Origin: RUG714 sp964623515
Lineage (GTDB): Bacteria > Bacillota > Clostridia > Oscillospirales > Acutalibacteraceae
Direction: 5' to 3'
Assembly (NCBI GenBank): GCA_964623515.1
Contig: CAZURV010000002.1
Coordinates: 1-64,000 of the forward strand
DNA: 64,000 nt
Shown piece after piece: positions 26,973 through 35,497 of the stretch. The notes beneath the pieces are model-generated. The model saw only the letters and a program-made list of their open reading frames with translations. It had not been told where the DNA came from and ran no database searches. Position 1 is the first letter of the stretch; every line of letters starts with the position of its first letter. A program made the translations under genes and the position numbers.

Positions 26973-29102
26973 ATGAAGCGAAATATACGACAACTTATTG
27001 CAGCGGTTCTTTCTTTGGCACTTGCGGTTTCTCTCTGCGCCTGTTCAAAATCCGAAAACAACAAATCTTCTGACAAGGAGTACATCGAGGAAACCTTAAA
27101 CCTTGCTAATAACGAGAATCAAGAATGGACTTACTCGACAAATAAAGACGCATGGGTACTTTCCGTCGTATCGGCGGTTGCTTACCCGGAGCTTCCAGAT
27201 CAGCAAGGCGTGTCCGTATGCGTTCCCGGAGCCTATGTTACCGGCATGGATACAGACGGTGATGGGAAAGCCGATGTGACGTCGGCAGATGTTTCCGAAT
27301 CTGTAAAAGGTTCGCTCGTCATTGACTATGATGCGCAAATCACCAGTACCAATGGGCAGATCTACACTGCCGCCACCGCCCCCGTTGTCTTAAACACCGG
27401 AGCAGCAGGCTACGGCTCGCAGAACAACTCCGCCGCATCTACCACTTACGCGACGGACGGATATGTCAATATTTCCTGCGGAAACCGTGGCAAGCAGGAT
27501 ACGGCAACTGATGAGGACGGCAACACGTATTACACGGGTGACGCTCCTTCTTGCCTCGTGGATCAGAAAGCGGCGGCACGCTATGTAAAGTACAATATTC
27601 TGCTCGGCAATCTTCCCGGCAATGTGGATTATTTTGTGTCCACCGGCGGCTCGGGTGGTGGTGCTCATGCGACAATGTTTGCGGCAACTTCCAACAACTC
27701 TGATTTTTATGATTATCAAATCGAAGCCGGAGCGGTAGGTGTATATAAAAATGAGGATGGTTCCTTTTCCACAACCGTCACAATTGACGGGAAAGACTAT
27801 GAAATCTCCGATGGTGCCTGGGGTTGCATAGCATACAGTGCAATCACTTCTCTGTATGAAGCTGATATGACTCTGGCGTTTGAATACTATCTGAATACAG
27901 AGTATTCCTTTAAGACCTCTTTCCAAAAACAGCTTGCCGAATACCTGTCGGAAAGCTATAGAGAATATATCAACGAGAAGAATCTGTCGGTTAAAGAAAG
28001 TGATGTTGGCTTTGATCTTGACGGTGATGGTGCATTGAATGCAACCATTGCACTCACAATTGAATATGATCCCGAAACGCATGCTGATACAAACGGCTAT
28101 TACGGCACCTATCTCGACCTATATCTGGCTGAGTTTACCGAGAATCTTCAGTGGTATCTGGATAACCTTGATTACTCGGAAGAATGGACTTGGTTTGACG
28201 AGAACGGAAATGCCCTCGCTGATGATGCCGTTGCCGCAATGACAAGCGCAGATAAAGCGCAGGCATTTATTGAAGGCCGTTACACCAAAGGAAGCACCGG
28301 CGGTATGGGCGGTATGATGGAAGCGCCAGGCGGGAACATGGGCGATCTTCCTGACGGCGATATGCCTGATGGCGGTCCGGATGGGAATATTGTCGGAACA
28401 CCTGACGGCGGCACAACTCAGTCTGCAACCGGAAGTAGTGATTCCGCAAATTACGAATCCTACGAAGATATGGTCGCAGCTTACAAAACCGATATTAAAG
28501 AAATTTATGCAGGCGATAAATACGGCAACAATATTGTTGCTCTCTACAATCCGTTGAACTATATCGGAGCGGATAACACGGATGATCCCTCTTGGGCGAA
28601 AATTATCATGGGCGCTTCGGAGGGGGATATGTCGATGTTCTCCTCTTTGAATCTGCAAATTGCATGGCTGAATGCCGGTGTCAACGCCGTGATAGAATGG
28701 CAGTGGGACGGTGGCCATGTTCCTTCCGAAATACTTGGTAATTCTTTCTCGCTCTATGTTGATCAGATGTACGGTGAATATGTGGACGGTGCGGTTACAA
28801 TCAAAAAAGCCGATGCAACAAAGCAGACAACAAACGGAACTTCAGAGGAAGCGACCGGAACGGATCTCAGCAGCTGGGTAAATTATGATGATACAACCGC
28901 CGTATCATTTACCCTTGCCGATGCCGTAGCTTACCGAACCAACGGTGCAAGCAAAGCGATGCCCGGTTTTGACGTAATCGATTATGGGCAAGAGGATTAT
29001 GTATTTGGCAGCTCCGAAAAAGATGCACGGCATTGGGATACTTTTCTGCTTCAGATATTTGAAAAGTACGCGGATATCCTTGAGCCGCTGTTTAACAAGT
29101 AA
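26973..29102 (+). CDS. Tannase/feruloyl-esterase-like alpha/beta-hydrolase lipoprotein
   Basis: 709 residues with a lipoprotein signal (LAVSLCAC, lipidated Cys24). A nucleophile elbow GGSGGGAH (Ser227), the block PLNYIG near 555 and a segment resembling the tannase ...HGxxDxDTS / VPHSGD regions suggest a subtype A-like bacterial tannase. A low-complexity Gly/Met/Asp/Pro tract lies at about 444-490 and a DxDxDG-like Ca-binding segment at about 93-99. Subtype A tannases cleave gallate esters; this assignment is by pattern and the substrate is inferred. AGGAGG before the ATG; a TCCTATACAAT-type promoter just upstream makes it separate from the kinase. Anchored on the outer face of the membrane. 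Confidence 0.6.
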   Translation: MKRNIRQLIAAVLSLALAVSLCACSKSENNKSSDKEYIEETLNLANNENQEWTYSTNKDAWVLSVVSAVAYPELPDQQGVSVCVPGAYVTGMDTDGDGKADVTSADVSESVKGSLVIDYDAQITSTNGQIYTAATAPVVLNTGAAGYGSQNNSAASTTYATDGYVNISCGNRGKQDTATDEDGNTYYTGDAPSCLVDQKAAARYVKYNILLGNLPGNVDYFVSTGGSGGGAHATMFAATSNNSDFYDYQIEAGAVGVYKNEDGSFSTTVTIDGKDYEISDGAWGCIAYSAITSLYEADMTLAFEYYLNTEYSFKTSFQKQLAEYLSESYREYINEKNLSVKESDVGFDLDGDGALNATIALTIEYDPETHADTNGYYGTYLDLYLAEFTENLQWYLDNLDYSEEWTWFDENGNALADDAVAAMTSADKAQAFIEGRYTKGSTGGMGGMMEAPGGNMGDLPDGDMPDGGPDGNIVGTPDGGTTQSATGSSDSANYESYEDMVAAYKTDIKEIYAGDKYGNNIVALYNPLNYIGADNTDDPSWAKIIMGASEGDMSMFSSLNLQIAWLNAGVNAVIEWQWDGGHVPSEILGNSFSLYVDQMYGEYVDGAVTIKKADATKQTTNGTSEEATGTDLSSWVNYDDTTAVSFTLADAVAYRTNGASKAMPGFDVIDYGQEDYVFGSSEKDARHWDTFLLQIFEKYADILEPLFNK

Positions 29103-29172
29103 ATGCGCTTAATTGGGGTTTAATATGAACATTATGATAGTTTGAACAGCCTATGAAATAGCTTAACAAAAG

Positions 29173-29214
29173 AGGAACTCCTCACTATCGTTTCGGAAGT
29201 GTGGAGTTCCTTTA
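29173..29214 (+). terminator. Terminator after the tannase-like gene
   Basis: AGGAACTCCTCAC ... GTGGAGTTCCTTT, stem with a one-base bulge, 70 bases past the stop. The following bases to 29363 show no gene. Confidence 0.75.
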
Positions 29215-29363
29215 TGTTTTTATGCTTTTCTTGTGTTCTTTGCCGATATTCCATTCTCATTGTTTAATTTCCGATATTTTTAAACACGGGCAAAATTCAA
29301 TAAATTCCCGTACGCTAAAAAAATATGACCCAGATTTCTGCTGATTCCCTATTCTTTCGGTTT

Positions 29364-29996
29364 TTATTTGTCCACCTTTTGGGAATTCGCATAAATTTTC
29401 TCCATCCGTTCGTCCGGAAAGTGCTCATCAACTTTCCTTTCAATCCAATTGCTCGGTCCTATTCCCTTCTGCCTTTCATTCATTCTTGCACCCGCAATTG
29501 CGGAAACAATACAGTCAACTATAAAGAAAATAAGCAAAATCCATATTATAACTTTATCCAACGGGATATGTACGTTGCTGAAAATTTTATTCAGCAGTGG
29601 ATATACAAGCTTTGCCCAGCCGACCCCGAGCAAACCCCAAATCGTTGAATACAGCAAGCACACTCTCCCGTTTATATTCAAAAAGTGGTTCGAATAATCC
29701 CAAGCTACCGAACCAAAACAGATTTCCTGCCCGAGAGAACATATATATTCAACAACCGAGCATACGAAAAATGAAATTAAAAATATTTTCCACCACTGTG
29801 CGTCCTGGAATTTATATAAAAGCACTGTCAGCAATACCGCGCCTATTCCGTAAATTATGCTGAACGGCCCCCATACAAGCGACTGCCTGCTCTCATAATG
29901 TCCGAGACGAATCAGGCACCAAAGCGTTTCAATCAGATACCCCAAAACACAGCCTGCGAAAAAAATCCACATCAAATTGTAAAACCTTAATTTCAT
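29364..29996 (-). CDS. PF06541 (CmpB-like) multi-pass membrane protein
   Basis: 210 residues with five or six hydrophobic segments. The patterns AGCVLGYLIETLWCLI, LVWGPFSIIYGIGAV, and GRVCLLYSTIWGLLG are those of the family annotated as putative ABC-transporter permease (PF06541), whose biochemical role is unclear. ATG at 29996 after GAGGGG. A perfect 27-bp palindrome overlaps its promoter and a TetR gene lies upstream in the same direction, so it is probably TetR-controlled. Confidence 0.8.
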   Translation of the reverse strand: MKLRFYNLMWIFFAGCVLGYLIETLWCLIRLGHYESRQSLVWGPFSIIYGIGAVLLTVLLYKFQDAQWWKIFLISFFVCSVVEYICSLGQEICFGSVAWDYSNHFLNINGRVCLLYSTIWGLLGVGWAKLVYPLLNKIFSNVHIPLDKVIIWILLIFFIVDCIVSAIAGARMNERQKGIGPSNWIERKVDEHFPDERMEKIYANSQKVDK

Positions 29997-30019
29997 GATT
30001 TTCCCCTCACTCAATACCG

Positions 30020-30046
30020 TACAATTTGTATCTGATACAAATTGTA
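30020..30046. promoter_or_regulatory. Perfect palindromic operator, TetR type
   Basis: TACAATTTGTATC, one central T, then the exact reverse complement: 13-bp arms. It overlaps the -10 of a minus-strand promoter (TTGATT, 17 bases, TACAAT) for the PF06541 gene. TetR repressors bind such symmetric sites, and a TetR gene lies 274 bases upstream. Confidence 0.8.
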
Positions 30047-30177
30047 TCACTTGTTGAAGTCAAAATCAAGCCTTTTACTTAAGACGATTCAATTGTTTCT
30101 GCTTTTGTGATGGCGCATACCTATAATTCTTCTGTTATTTCTTAAGAGCATGAACGTTTTTTATATAATACGGAAGT

Positions 30178-30234
30178 ATAAATTGTTTAATTCCTGCGGC
30201 AATGGAAGCCGCAACACACGGAACAATTTATATT
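30178..30234. other. Nested hairpin
   Basis: ATAAATTGTT...TTCC pairs with GGAACAATTTAT, enclosing TGCGGC/GCCGCA. A T-run follows on the plus strand. Lies between the tetR terminator and the PF06541 promoter; function unknown. Confidence 0.35.
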
Positions 30235-30248
30235 TTTTGTATATCAAA

Positions 30249-30276
30249 AAATCATAAGGCCGAAGCCTTATGATTT
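30249..30276 (-). terminator. Terminator of tetR gene
   Basis: AAATCATAAGGC CGAA GCCTTATGATTT, perfect 12-bp stem with tetraloop, 44 bases past the tetR stop; the minus strand continues with a T-run. Confidence 0.85.
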
Positions 30277-30319
30277 ATGAGATTACAGCTTGGAAAATAT
30301 AAAATTAAATGCTTCAAAT

Positions 30320-30844
30320 TCAAGCCCTTTGCGGATTAAACCATATGCCGTAAAAACTGTCTGCCATTTCCTTCGGAGATTCGGAACAGCCGTTTTTAAA
30401 CCATCGTTTCACTGTTCCCTCCAGCGCTCCGTTAAACGCCGCAGAATAATATCCGTCATCTTTCCTTTCAAAACCGGTTATGTGTATATCCGATAAAATA
30501 TTAGCAATAATTTTCGTTAAAACCGAATCTTCAAACGCCTGCAAGTTATCTTTATATTTTTCAAAACAACGGAAAAGCCCCAGTATTTTTTCATAGGTAC
30601 TCGTGCTGAAATTTTCTTCCCTGATCTTATCTTTCCGTATTTTAACAAGGAGAGACGCTATGTAGGAATGTATGATATCCTCTTTATTTTTAAAATTACG
30701 GTAATAAGAGGCGCGGGCAACGCCGGCTTTTGTTATGATTTCGGTAACCGTTATCTCCGAAAGCGTTTTTTTCTTCATCAGCATCATAAGTGCGTTCCCG
30801 ATGTTTTCCCTAACAATTTGGTTTGATTGATGTCTCTTATCCAC
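30320..30844 (-). CDS. TetR-family transcriptional regulator
   Basis: 174 residues. N-terminal helix-turn-helix: TLSEITVTEIITKAGVARASYYRNFKNKEDII. Start set at GTG (VDKRHQSN) since GGAGG lies six bases before it; the longer frame has no good site. A strong promoter TTGACA, 17 bases, TATTAT lies at about 30885-30913 on the minus strand. Likely represses the PF06541 gene through the palindrome at 30020-30046. Its inducing ligand is unknown. Confidence 0.9.
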   Translation of the reverse strand: MDKRHQSNQIVRENIGNALMMLMKKKTLSEITVTEIITKAGVARASYYRNFKNKEDIIHSYIASLLVKIRKDKIREENFSTSTYEKILGLFRCFEKYKDNLQAFEDSVLTKIIANILSDIHITGFERKDDGYYSAAFNGALEGTVKRWFKNGCSESPKEMADSFYGIWFNPQRA

Positions 30845-30919
30845 GATATGCCTCCAAAGCAATTGAAACAATTATATCATAAATATAATATTATCAGCAT
30901 TTGCAATTGTCAAGAAAAA

Positions 30920-31198
30920 GATGAACAAATTCGTAAAAGTGAACAACAGAAAAGGAACGCTCCCTGTGGCAGAATAAAATACGCCGCATAGGCGCGGACT
31001 TGCGGGCGCGCAAGGTAAGCCATAACCACAATTCTGTCTTGAAATGCTGCCTGACAAACACGGCATGCAGACTGCCCGAAACGAAAAAAAGGATGAATGC
31101 GGAATTTCCGCTCATGCACAGAAAAAGATTCAAATATATATCAAAATATCTGTATAAATAACCTGATTTTTACAACAACCGCAAATTCAAACAAAAAC
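30920..31198. other. Unassigned intergenic stretch
   Basis: No gene is supported. Several overlapping frames are open on the minus strand over about 30870-31133 but lack start sites and family resemblance. About 30960-31020 is noticeably richer in G+C than its flanks (CGCCGCATAGGCGCGGACTT). It may be a decayed gene or a structured RNA. Confidence 0.3.
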
Positions 31199-31236
31199 AA
31201 AACCGACTCCACTTGTAAAACGGAATCGGTTTGTTG
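31199..31236 (-). terminator. Terminator of the Hsp20 gene
   Basis: On the minus strand AAACCGATTCC...GGAGTCGGTTTTGTTTTTG, an 11-bp stem (one G-T) followed by T's, 98 bases past the stop. Confidence 0.75.
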
Positions 31237-31333
31237 CTTAATTGCGAATATTCTGCATGGATTTGCTTTTTGTGCTACCTTTACACATTACAACTCGGTA
31301 GTTCAAAAAATCCGAAAACCTTTTGTTTTTATT

Positions 31334-31765
31334 TCATTTCAGTTCGAGTTTCCTTTTTTCGGGAATTTCTTTTGATTTTTTAGGCAGGGTCAAAACCAAA
31401 ACGCCGTTTTCATATTTTCCTTCAATACCGTCTTCTTCAATACCGGAAATATCAAAGCTCCTCGAAAATGAGCCGTAGCTACGCTCTTGGCGGATATATG
31501 ATCCGTTCTTGTCTTTTTCCTCGTTTGACGATTTTCTTGTTGCGGAGATTGTGAGATATTTATTTTCAATATTTACTTCAATATCCTCTTTTGTAAATCC
31601 CGGAAGTTCTGCTTCAAGCTCAATTTTATCACCTAAATCCTTTATATCGGTTTTAAAAGCAGAAAGGCTACTGTCCGAGAAAAAGCGTCTCTCCATTTCG
31701 TCAAGCTCCCTGAAAGGATCATAAGATGACATTCTGTTTCTGACAAAAGGTGTAAGTTCAAACAT
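31334..31765 (-). CDS. Small heat-shock protein, Hsp20/alpha-crystallin family
   Basis: 143 residues: N-terminal FVRNRMSSYDPFRELDEMERRFF, alpha-crystallin domain with LEAELPGFTKEDIEVNIENKYLTI and the terminal GVLVLTLPKK. A ribosome-independent holdase chaperone that binds unfolding proteins. The ATG follows GGAGG. A perfect CIRCE element lies about 210 bases upstream, so HrcA control is expected. Confidence 0.95.
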   Translation of the reverse strand: MFELTPFVRNRMSSYDPFRELDEMERRFFSDSSLSAFKTDIKDLGDKIELEAELPGFTKEDIEVNIENKYLTISATRKSSNEEKDKNGSYIRQERSYGSFSRSFDISGIEEDGIEGKYENGVLVLTLPKKSKEIPEKRKLELK

Positions 31766-31975
31766 AATTAATTCCTCCTTCATTTTGGCTATACAAAATT
31801 TTGCCTCAATATAGTCTTTGTTTTTTCTAAAAATTTATTCTTGTCTAAACCCTTTGCTGACAAGTGATCAATATGGATTTTTCTGATTCTTAATTACCAT
31901 TTTCCCTTTCAGCGTCTTTATAATACTCGCTAATTGTTACACATTTTTATTTAAAATATGTCCTTTTTGTAAATT

Positions 31976-32002
31976 TTAGCACTCTGGTAACGAGAGTGCT
32001 AA
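31976..32002. promoter_or_regulatory. CIRCE element (HrcA operator)
   Basis: TTAGCACTC, nine bases, GAGTGCTAA: an exact consensus match. Lies upstream of the leftward hsp20 gene with promoter-like TTTACA and A+T-rich sequence just beyond it on the minus strand, giving a ~190-base leader. That leader holds one tiny open frame (10 codons) but no clear gene. Confidence 0.95.
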
Positions 32003-32051
32003 AATTAAATCTGAAACACTGCGTGCCCGGTAAGATCAAATTCAGAAGATC

Positions 32052-33404
32052 CTATTTCCCTTTTTTTCGCGCTTTTTTCTCCTGCTTCAGGCGCTCTTTT
32101 TCTGCCCTGCGTTGCGTCTTTGCCGATTTTTTATCCAATACGGGCTTCTCGCTTTCTTCTTTGCCCTCGTCTTCCGGGGCGGAAATCTCATTTATAAATT
32201 TTTCGGTTCTACTTTCCATCTTTTTTTCCATCACAGCTATATCCGAACGTTCTTTTGAACTGTCGGTTTTTTCCAAAGAAGACTTCTTTGCCTCTTTAAT
32301 CATTTTTATATATTCGTCCGTTTCCGTTTTTCCGACTGAAGCTTTCAGATTTTCTATATGCTCTTTTTTCTTTTCTTGACGGAGCTCTTCTTTCCGTTTA
32401 TCGAGTCGCGCCGCCTTTTCCTTTTCATAGCGTTGCTGCTTATCAATAATTTCCAGGCTTTCTAACCTATTTTCGGGAGTAAAGACTTCCTTTTCAATAT
32501 ATATTGGCCTTGATTTAACCTGATCATAAATCTTAGCAAGATATTCTCCCGCGATACCTATTGCAATCAGTATAAATCCTCCGAACATAACGATAAGTGC
32601 CATAATCACAGCAAGCGGAGTCATTTCATACTTTCCTATAAGCATAAATACAATATAAAATAAAAGATAGAAAATACTGAAAGATGAAAATAAAGCTCCG
32701 AAAACAGTTGCAAAGCGCAAAGGAGAAGAGGAAAATGCAATAATACCGTCAAGTGCATATCTCAACAGCTTTGAAACACTCCATTTGCTTTCGCCTCCGC
32801 CACGGCTCTGAACCTCATACGGCAGATATCTCGTATTAAATCCGACCCAGGCAAACAAACCTTTGGTAAAACGGTGATAATCCCCCATTTCAATGACCGC
32901 ATCAGCCATATTTCGCCTGAATGTACGGAAATCGCTTGCACCTTCCTCAAAATCTATATGGCTGAGTTTTGAAATAATTTTGTAAAACCGTTTTTTCATC
33001 CATTTGATCGGTCCATGGTCTTTCCCGTTCGTTTTTGCAACGGTACCTATACAGTCATATTCAGGATATTTATCGAGCAGTTTCACCATTCTGGCAACAA
33101 GTTCAGGTCGTTGCTGCAAATCGGCATCTATTATAGAAACATATTCGCCGCGCGAAGCTTTAAGGCCTGCAAACATGGCCGCCTCTTTGCCGAAATTTCT
33201 TGAAAACGTTATAACAGAAATTTTGTTATCGGATGCCTTATATATGTTTTTAAGAATATCAGGGGTTTTGTCTGTACTTCCGTCATTCACAAAAATGTAC
33301 TCCACATCATATTCTTCCTGTGAAAAAACGCCGTCCGCCGTTTCATAAAATTTTTCAATAACCTGTTCCTCGTTATAACAGGGTATAATCAGTGAAAGTT
33401 TCAT
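32052..33404 (-). CDS. GT2 glycosyltransferase, polyprenyl-phosphate type, with charged tail
   Basis: 450 residues. GT-A domain (MKLSLIIPCYNEE; DGSTDKT; DADLQQRP around 93-100 as DXD; SRGGGESKWS), then two TM helices at about 230-255 and 262-288 ending in GEYLAKIYDQVKSRPIY: a GtrB/dolichol-P-sugar synthase-like enzyme. It would move a sugar onto undecaprenyl phosphate at the inner membrane face. Residues ~320-450 are a highly charged Lys/Glu-rich tail (EKEKAARLDKRKEELRQ, ending KARKKGK) absent from typical members. The ATG follows AGGAGAG. Confidence 0.88.
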   Translation of the reverse strand: MKLSLIIPCYNEEQVIEKFYETADGVFSQEEYDVEYIFVNDGSTDKTPDILKNIYKASDNKISVITFSRNFGKEAAMFAGLKASRGEYVSIIDADLQQRPELVARMVKLLDKYPEYDCIGTVAKTNGKDHGPIKWMKKRFYKIISKLSHIDFEEGASDFRTFRRNMADAVIEMGDYHRFTKGLFAWVGFNTRYLPYEVQSRGGGESKWSVSKLLRYALDGIIAFSSSPLRFATVFGALFSSFSIFYLLFYIVFMLIGKYEMTPLAVIMALIVMFGGFILIAIGIAGEYLAKIYDQVKSRPIYIEKEVFTPENRLESLEIIDKQQRYEKEKAARLDKRKEELRQEKKKEHIENLKASVGKTETDEYIKMIKEAKKSSLEKTDSSKERSDIAVMEKKMESRTEKFINEISAPEDEGKEESEKPVLDKKSAKTQRRAEKERLKQEKKARKKGK

Positions 33405-33565
33405 TTTCTCTCCTATGTTCAAATCAAAATTACATATATATAAATTTATTTTAACCTATTTTCCCCTGTTTTTCAATTAAAAGGTAAATTTAAAATAATT
33501 TATATCAAAAAAAGATATAGACAAAATGTAAAAAATAAGGTAAAATGCTTTTATCGGAAACAAAC

Positions 33566-33641
33566 GGGGCATTAGCGCAGCTGGGAGCGCACCACACTGG
33601 CAGTGTGGGGGTCAGGGGTTCAAGTCCCCTATGCTCCACCA
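33566..33641 (+). tRNA. tRNA-Ala (GGC)
   Basis: Cloverleaf: acceptor GGGGCAT/ATGCTCC, D-arm TAGCGCAGCTGGGAGCGC, anticodon stem CCACA/TGTGG with loop CTGGCAG (anticodon GGC), T-arm with GGTTCAAGTCC and encoded CCA. Preceded by TAGACA-17-TAAAAT. Confidence 0.97.
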
Positions 33642-33675
33642 TCAAACGGATACAAACAGATGTACCCTCAAAAAG

Positions 33676-33698
33676 CCTCGGTCTTTCCGAGGTTTTTT
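33676..33698 (+). terminator. Terminator after tRNA-Ala
   Basis: CCTCGG TCTTT CCGAGG then TTTTTT. Confidence 0.9.
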
Positions 33699-34043
33699 AC
33701 TATAATAGCAAAAATTCATACTGCAACATCCCTCCTTGACGAAATATATACAAAACTGGACGGATTGAAAAATCATCCGTTTCCCTATGATGAGCAAATT
33801 ATTTGTCACCACCGGATGCATGGCGGTTGAAGCCAAAGGGGAAATAAAGGATTGCCTGTAATGGCTGAAAATCAAACAAGAATTTTTTATATAGCTTAAA
33901 AAGATTTATAAATATTTAAAGAAAGTACAAGTAAGCGCATTTGAATATTTGTATATCTGTTGAAAAGGCAGTAAAAAAGTTATAATAGGATAAATTTCTT
34001 TGCTGATTTAATATAAAGGCGGAGAAAGATAGGTAAATTTGCA
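33699..34043. other. Gap between tRNA-Ala and PIN gene
   Basis: No gene is supported. About 33730-33830 reads as protein-like in one frame (LDEIYTKLDGLKNHPFPYDEQ) but has no start or conserved ending and may be a decayed fragment. A+T-rich promoter sequence precedes the PIN gene. Confidence 0.3.
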
Positions 34044-35198
34044 ATGAACGATAAAATAGATGCAGTCATGATTGACACCTCAATATATCATAAAAACCAA
34101 TGCGATTTTGGAGGCATTACAAAATCGATTATTCCAATGTTGCTTCAATTATTGGAAGCGAACAATATTTCATTGCTTACGCACCCCGTTCTTGAGTCGG
34201 AAATCCAAAAACATATTGGCGAATCCGAATTAGTAAGTAGAATGGGAAATCTTCAAACTGCTTTAAGAAAGTACAATAAGCAACTTCAAATGATAGATGT
34301 TTCAGCTGAAGCGTTGATTAAAAAACTTGACGATGTAAATATAGAGAAAAATTTAAGTGAAAAATTCAACTTCTTTTATAAACGCGCAATATCGATTCCG
34401 TATGTATCAGCGCAGGAAATTTTTGAGGATTATTTTAGCTCAACCCCGCCTTTTCATGCAACCGGAAATAAAAAAGCGGAATTTCCCGATGCATTTATTC
34501 TCAAAGGAATTATAGAATATTGCAAAAACAACAAAAATTCAACAGTGCTCATCATCAGTGATGATGCGGATTGGAAACATACATTAGAAGGGAATAAGCA
34601 GATTATACAGGTTGATAGTTTGGAGTCTGCAATGCTACTCCTATGGAAACAGTTAGATAACAAATCTGACTTATATCAAATGCTTATTTCACAAATTAAA
34701 TCAGATATTTATACAGAGATTGAGAGCGCTGCATTAAGTGAAGCTTTTTGTATTGATGAAATCGATACTGCTGAAGAAGTTGCTATAGAAAAGATATCTG
34801 TTGTTGGTATAAATAATATGATAATTCCTTTGGAAGTAACGCAGAACTCTGTATTGCTTCAAATAACGGCAACGTTATCGGCCGCCGGGTACGCTGTGTT
34901 CTTTGATGAAAACCGTTCGGTTTGGGACAAAGAAGATCAATGTTATTACTTTTGTGCATATACTCATTTAGAATTTCAAAACGCATTAGCTGAGGTTGAC
35001 TGTGAGGTCGGAATTGACTTTTCTGATGACGGCAGCTTATCACAAGCTGAATTATCTTCAGTCAAACTTATTAATGAATGGAATATTCCACTGCGCCTTG
35101 ATGAAGCTGAAACAACAAAAAAGGATGTTACGGATTACGGTGAAGCTGACTATCTTGCAGAACAAGCAGAAACAACGGAACCCTTGTGCCAGCATTAA
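34044..35198 (+). CDS. PIN-domain protein (DUF4935-like)
   Basis: 384 residues. N-terminal PIN-like nuclease pattern: DAVMIDTSIY (Asp11), THPVLESEIQKH, EFPDAFILKG and LIISDDADW around 172-182, giving the acidic cluster expected for metal-dependent RNA cleavage. The arrangement resembles DUF4935/PIN_12 proteins. The C-terminal ~180 residues are acidic and unrecognised. A ribosome site is present upstream. It stands alone next to tRNA-Ala with poor-quality sequence either side, so recent arrival is possible. Whether it is a toxin, defence nuclease or RNA-processing enzyme is unknown. Confidence 0.65.
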   Translation: MNDKIDAVMIDTSIYHKNQCDFGGITKSIIPMLLQLLEANNISLLTHPVLESEIQKHIGESELVSRMGNLQTALRKYNKQLQMIDVSAEALIKKLDDVNIEKNLSEKFNFFYKRAISIPYVSAQEIFEDYFSSTPPFHATGNKKAEFPDAFILKGIIEYCKNNKNSTVLIISDDADWKHTLEGNKQIIQVDSLESAMLLLWKQLDNKSDLYQMLISQIKSDIYTEIESAALSEAFCIDEIDTAEEVAIEKISVVGINNMIIPLEVTQNSVLLQITATLSAAGYAVFFDENRSVWDKEDQCYYFCAYTHLEFQNALAEVDCEVGIDFSDDGSLSQAELSSVKLINEWNIPLRLDEAETTKKDVTDYGEADYLAEQAETTEPLCQH

Positions 35199-35497
35199 TT
35201 TAATATACGCTTTTTATCGGTTTGTTAAATAAATGTCCTATTTGCGAGTTCGGCTCTACCCGTAAAAATACATAAACATCTTTTTCCGTCGTTTTTCTCT
35301 CTTCTCTGAAAAATTTCCTGTCAGGATAAGAAGCGAAAAAATGTTCCTTTTTGAAATCTTTTTCCTGTCTGGCATACATCATTATTTAAAATTTCAGTTA
35401 TTCTCCATTGAAAAGAGGCTAAAATAGTAGTAATATTATATAAATCAGCAGTCCTAAAATTTACAGCAAATGCATTAAATGAAACGGCAGTGAAATT
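35199..35497. other. Gap downstream of PIN gene
   Basis: About 300 bases without a supported gene. A 60-codon frame on the minus strand (35200-35382) lacks a ribosome binding site. A promoter-like TAATATTATATAA lies at about 35430 for the CPBP gene. Confidence 0.4.

Noticed and set aside
30872..31133. Several leftward frames before tetR
   Set aside because: Overlap each other, lack ribosome sites and include the tetR promoter.
35200..35382. Leftward 60-codon frame downstream of the PIN gene
   Set aside because: No ribosome binding site upstream of the ATG and no recognisable family.
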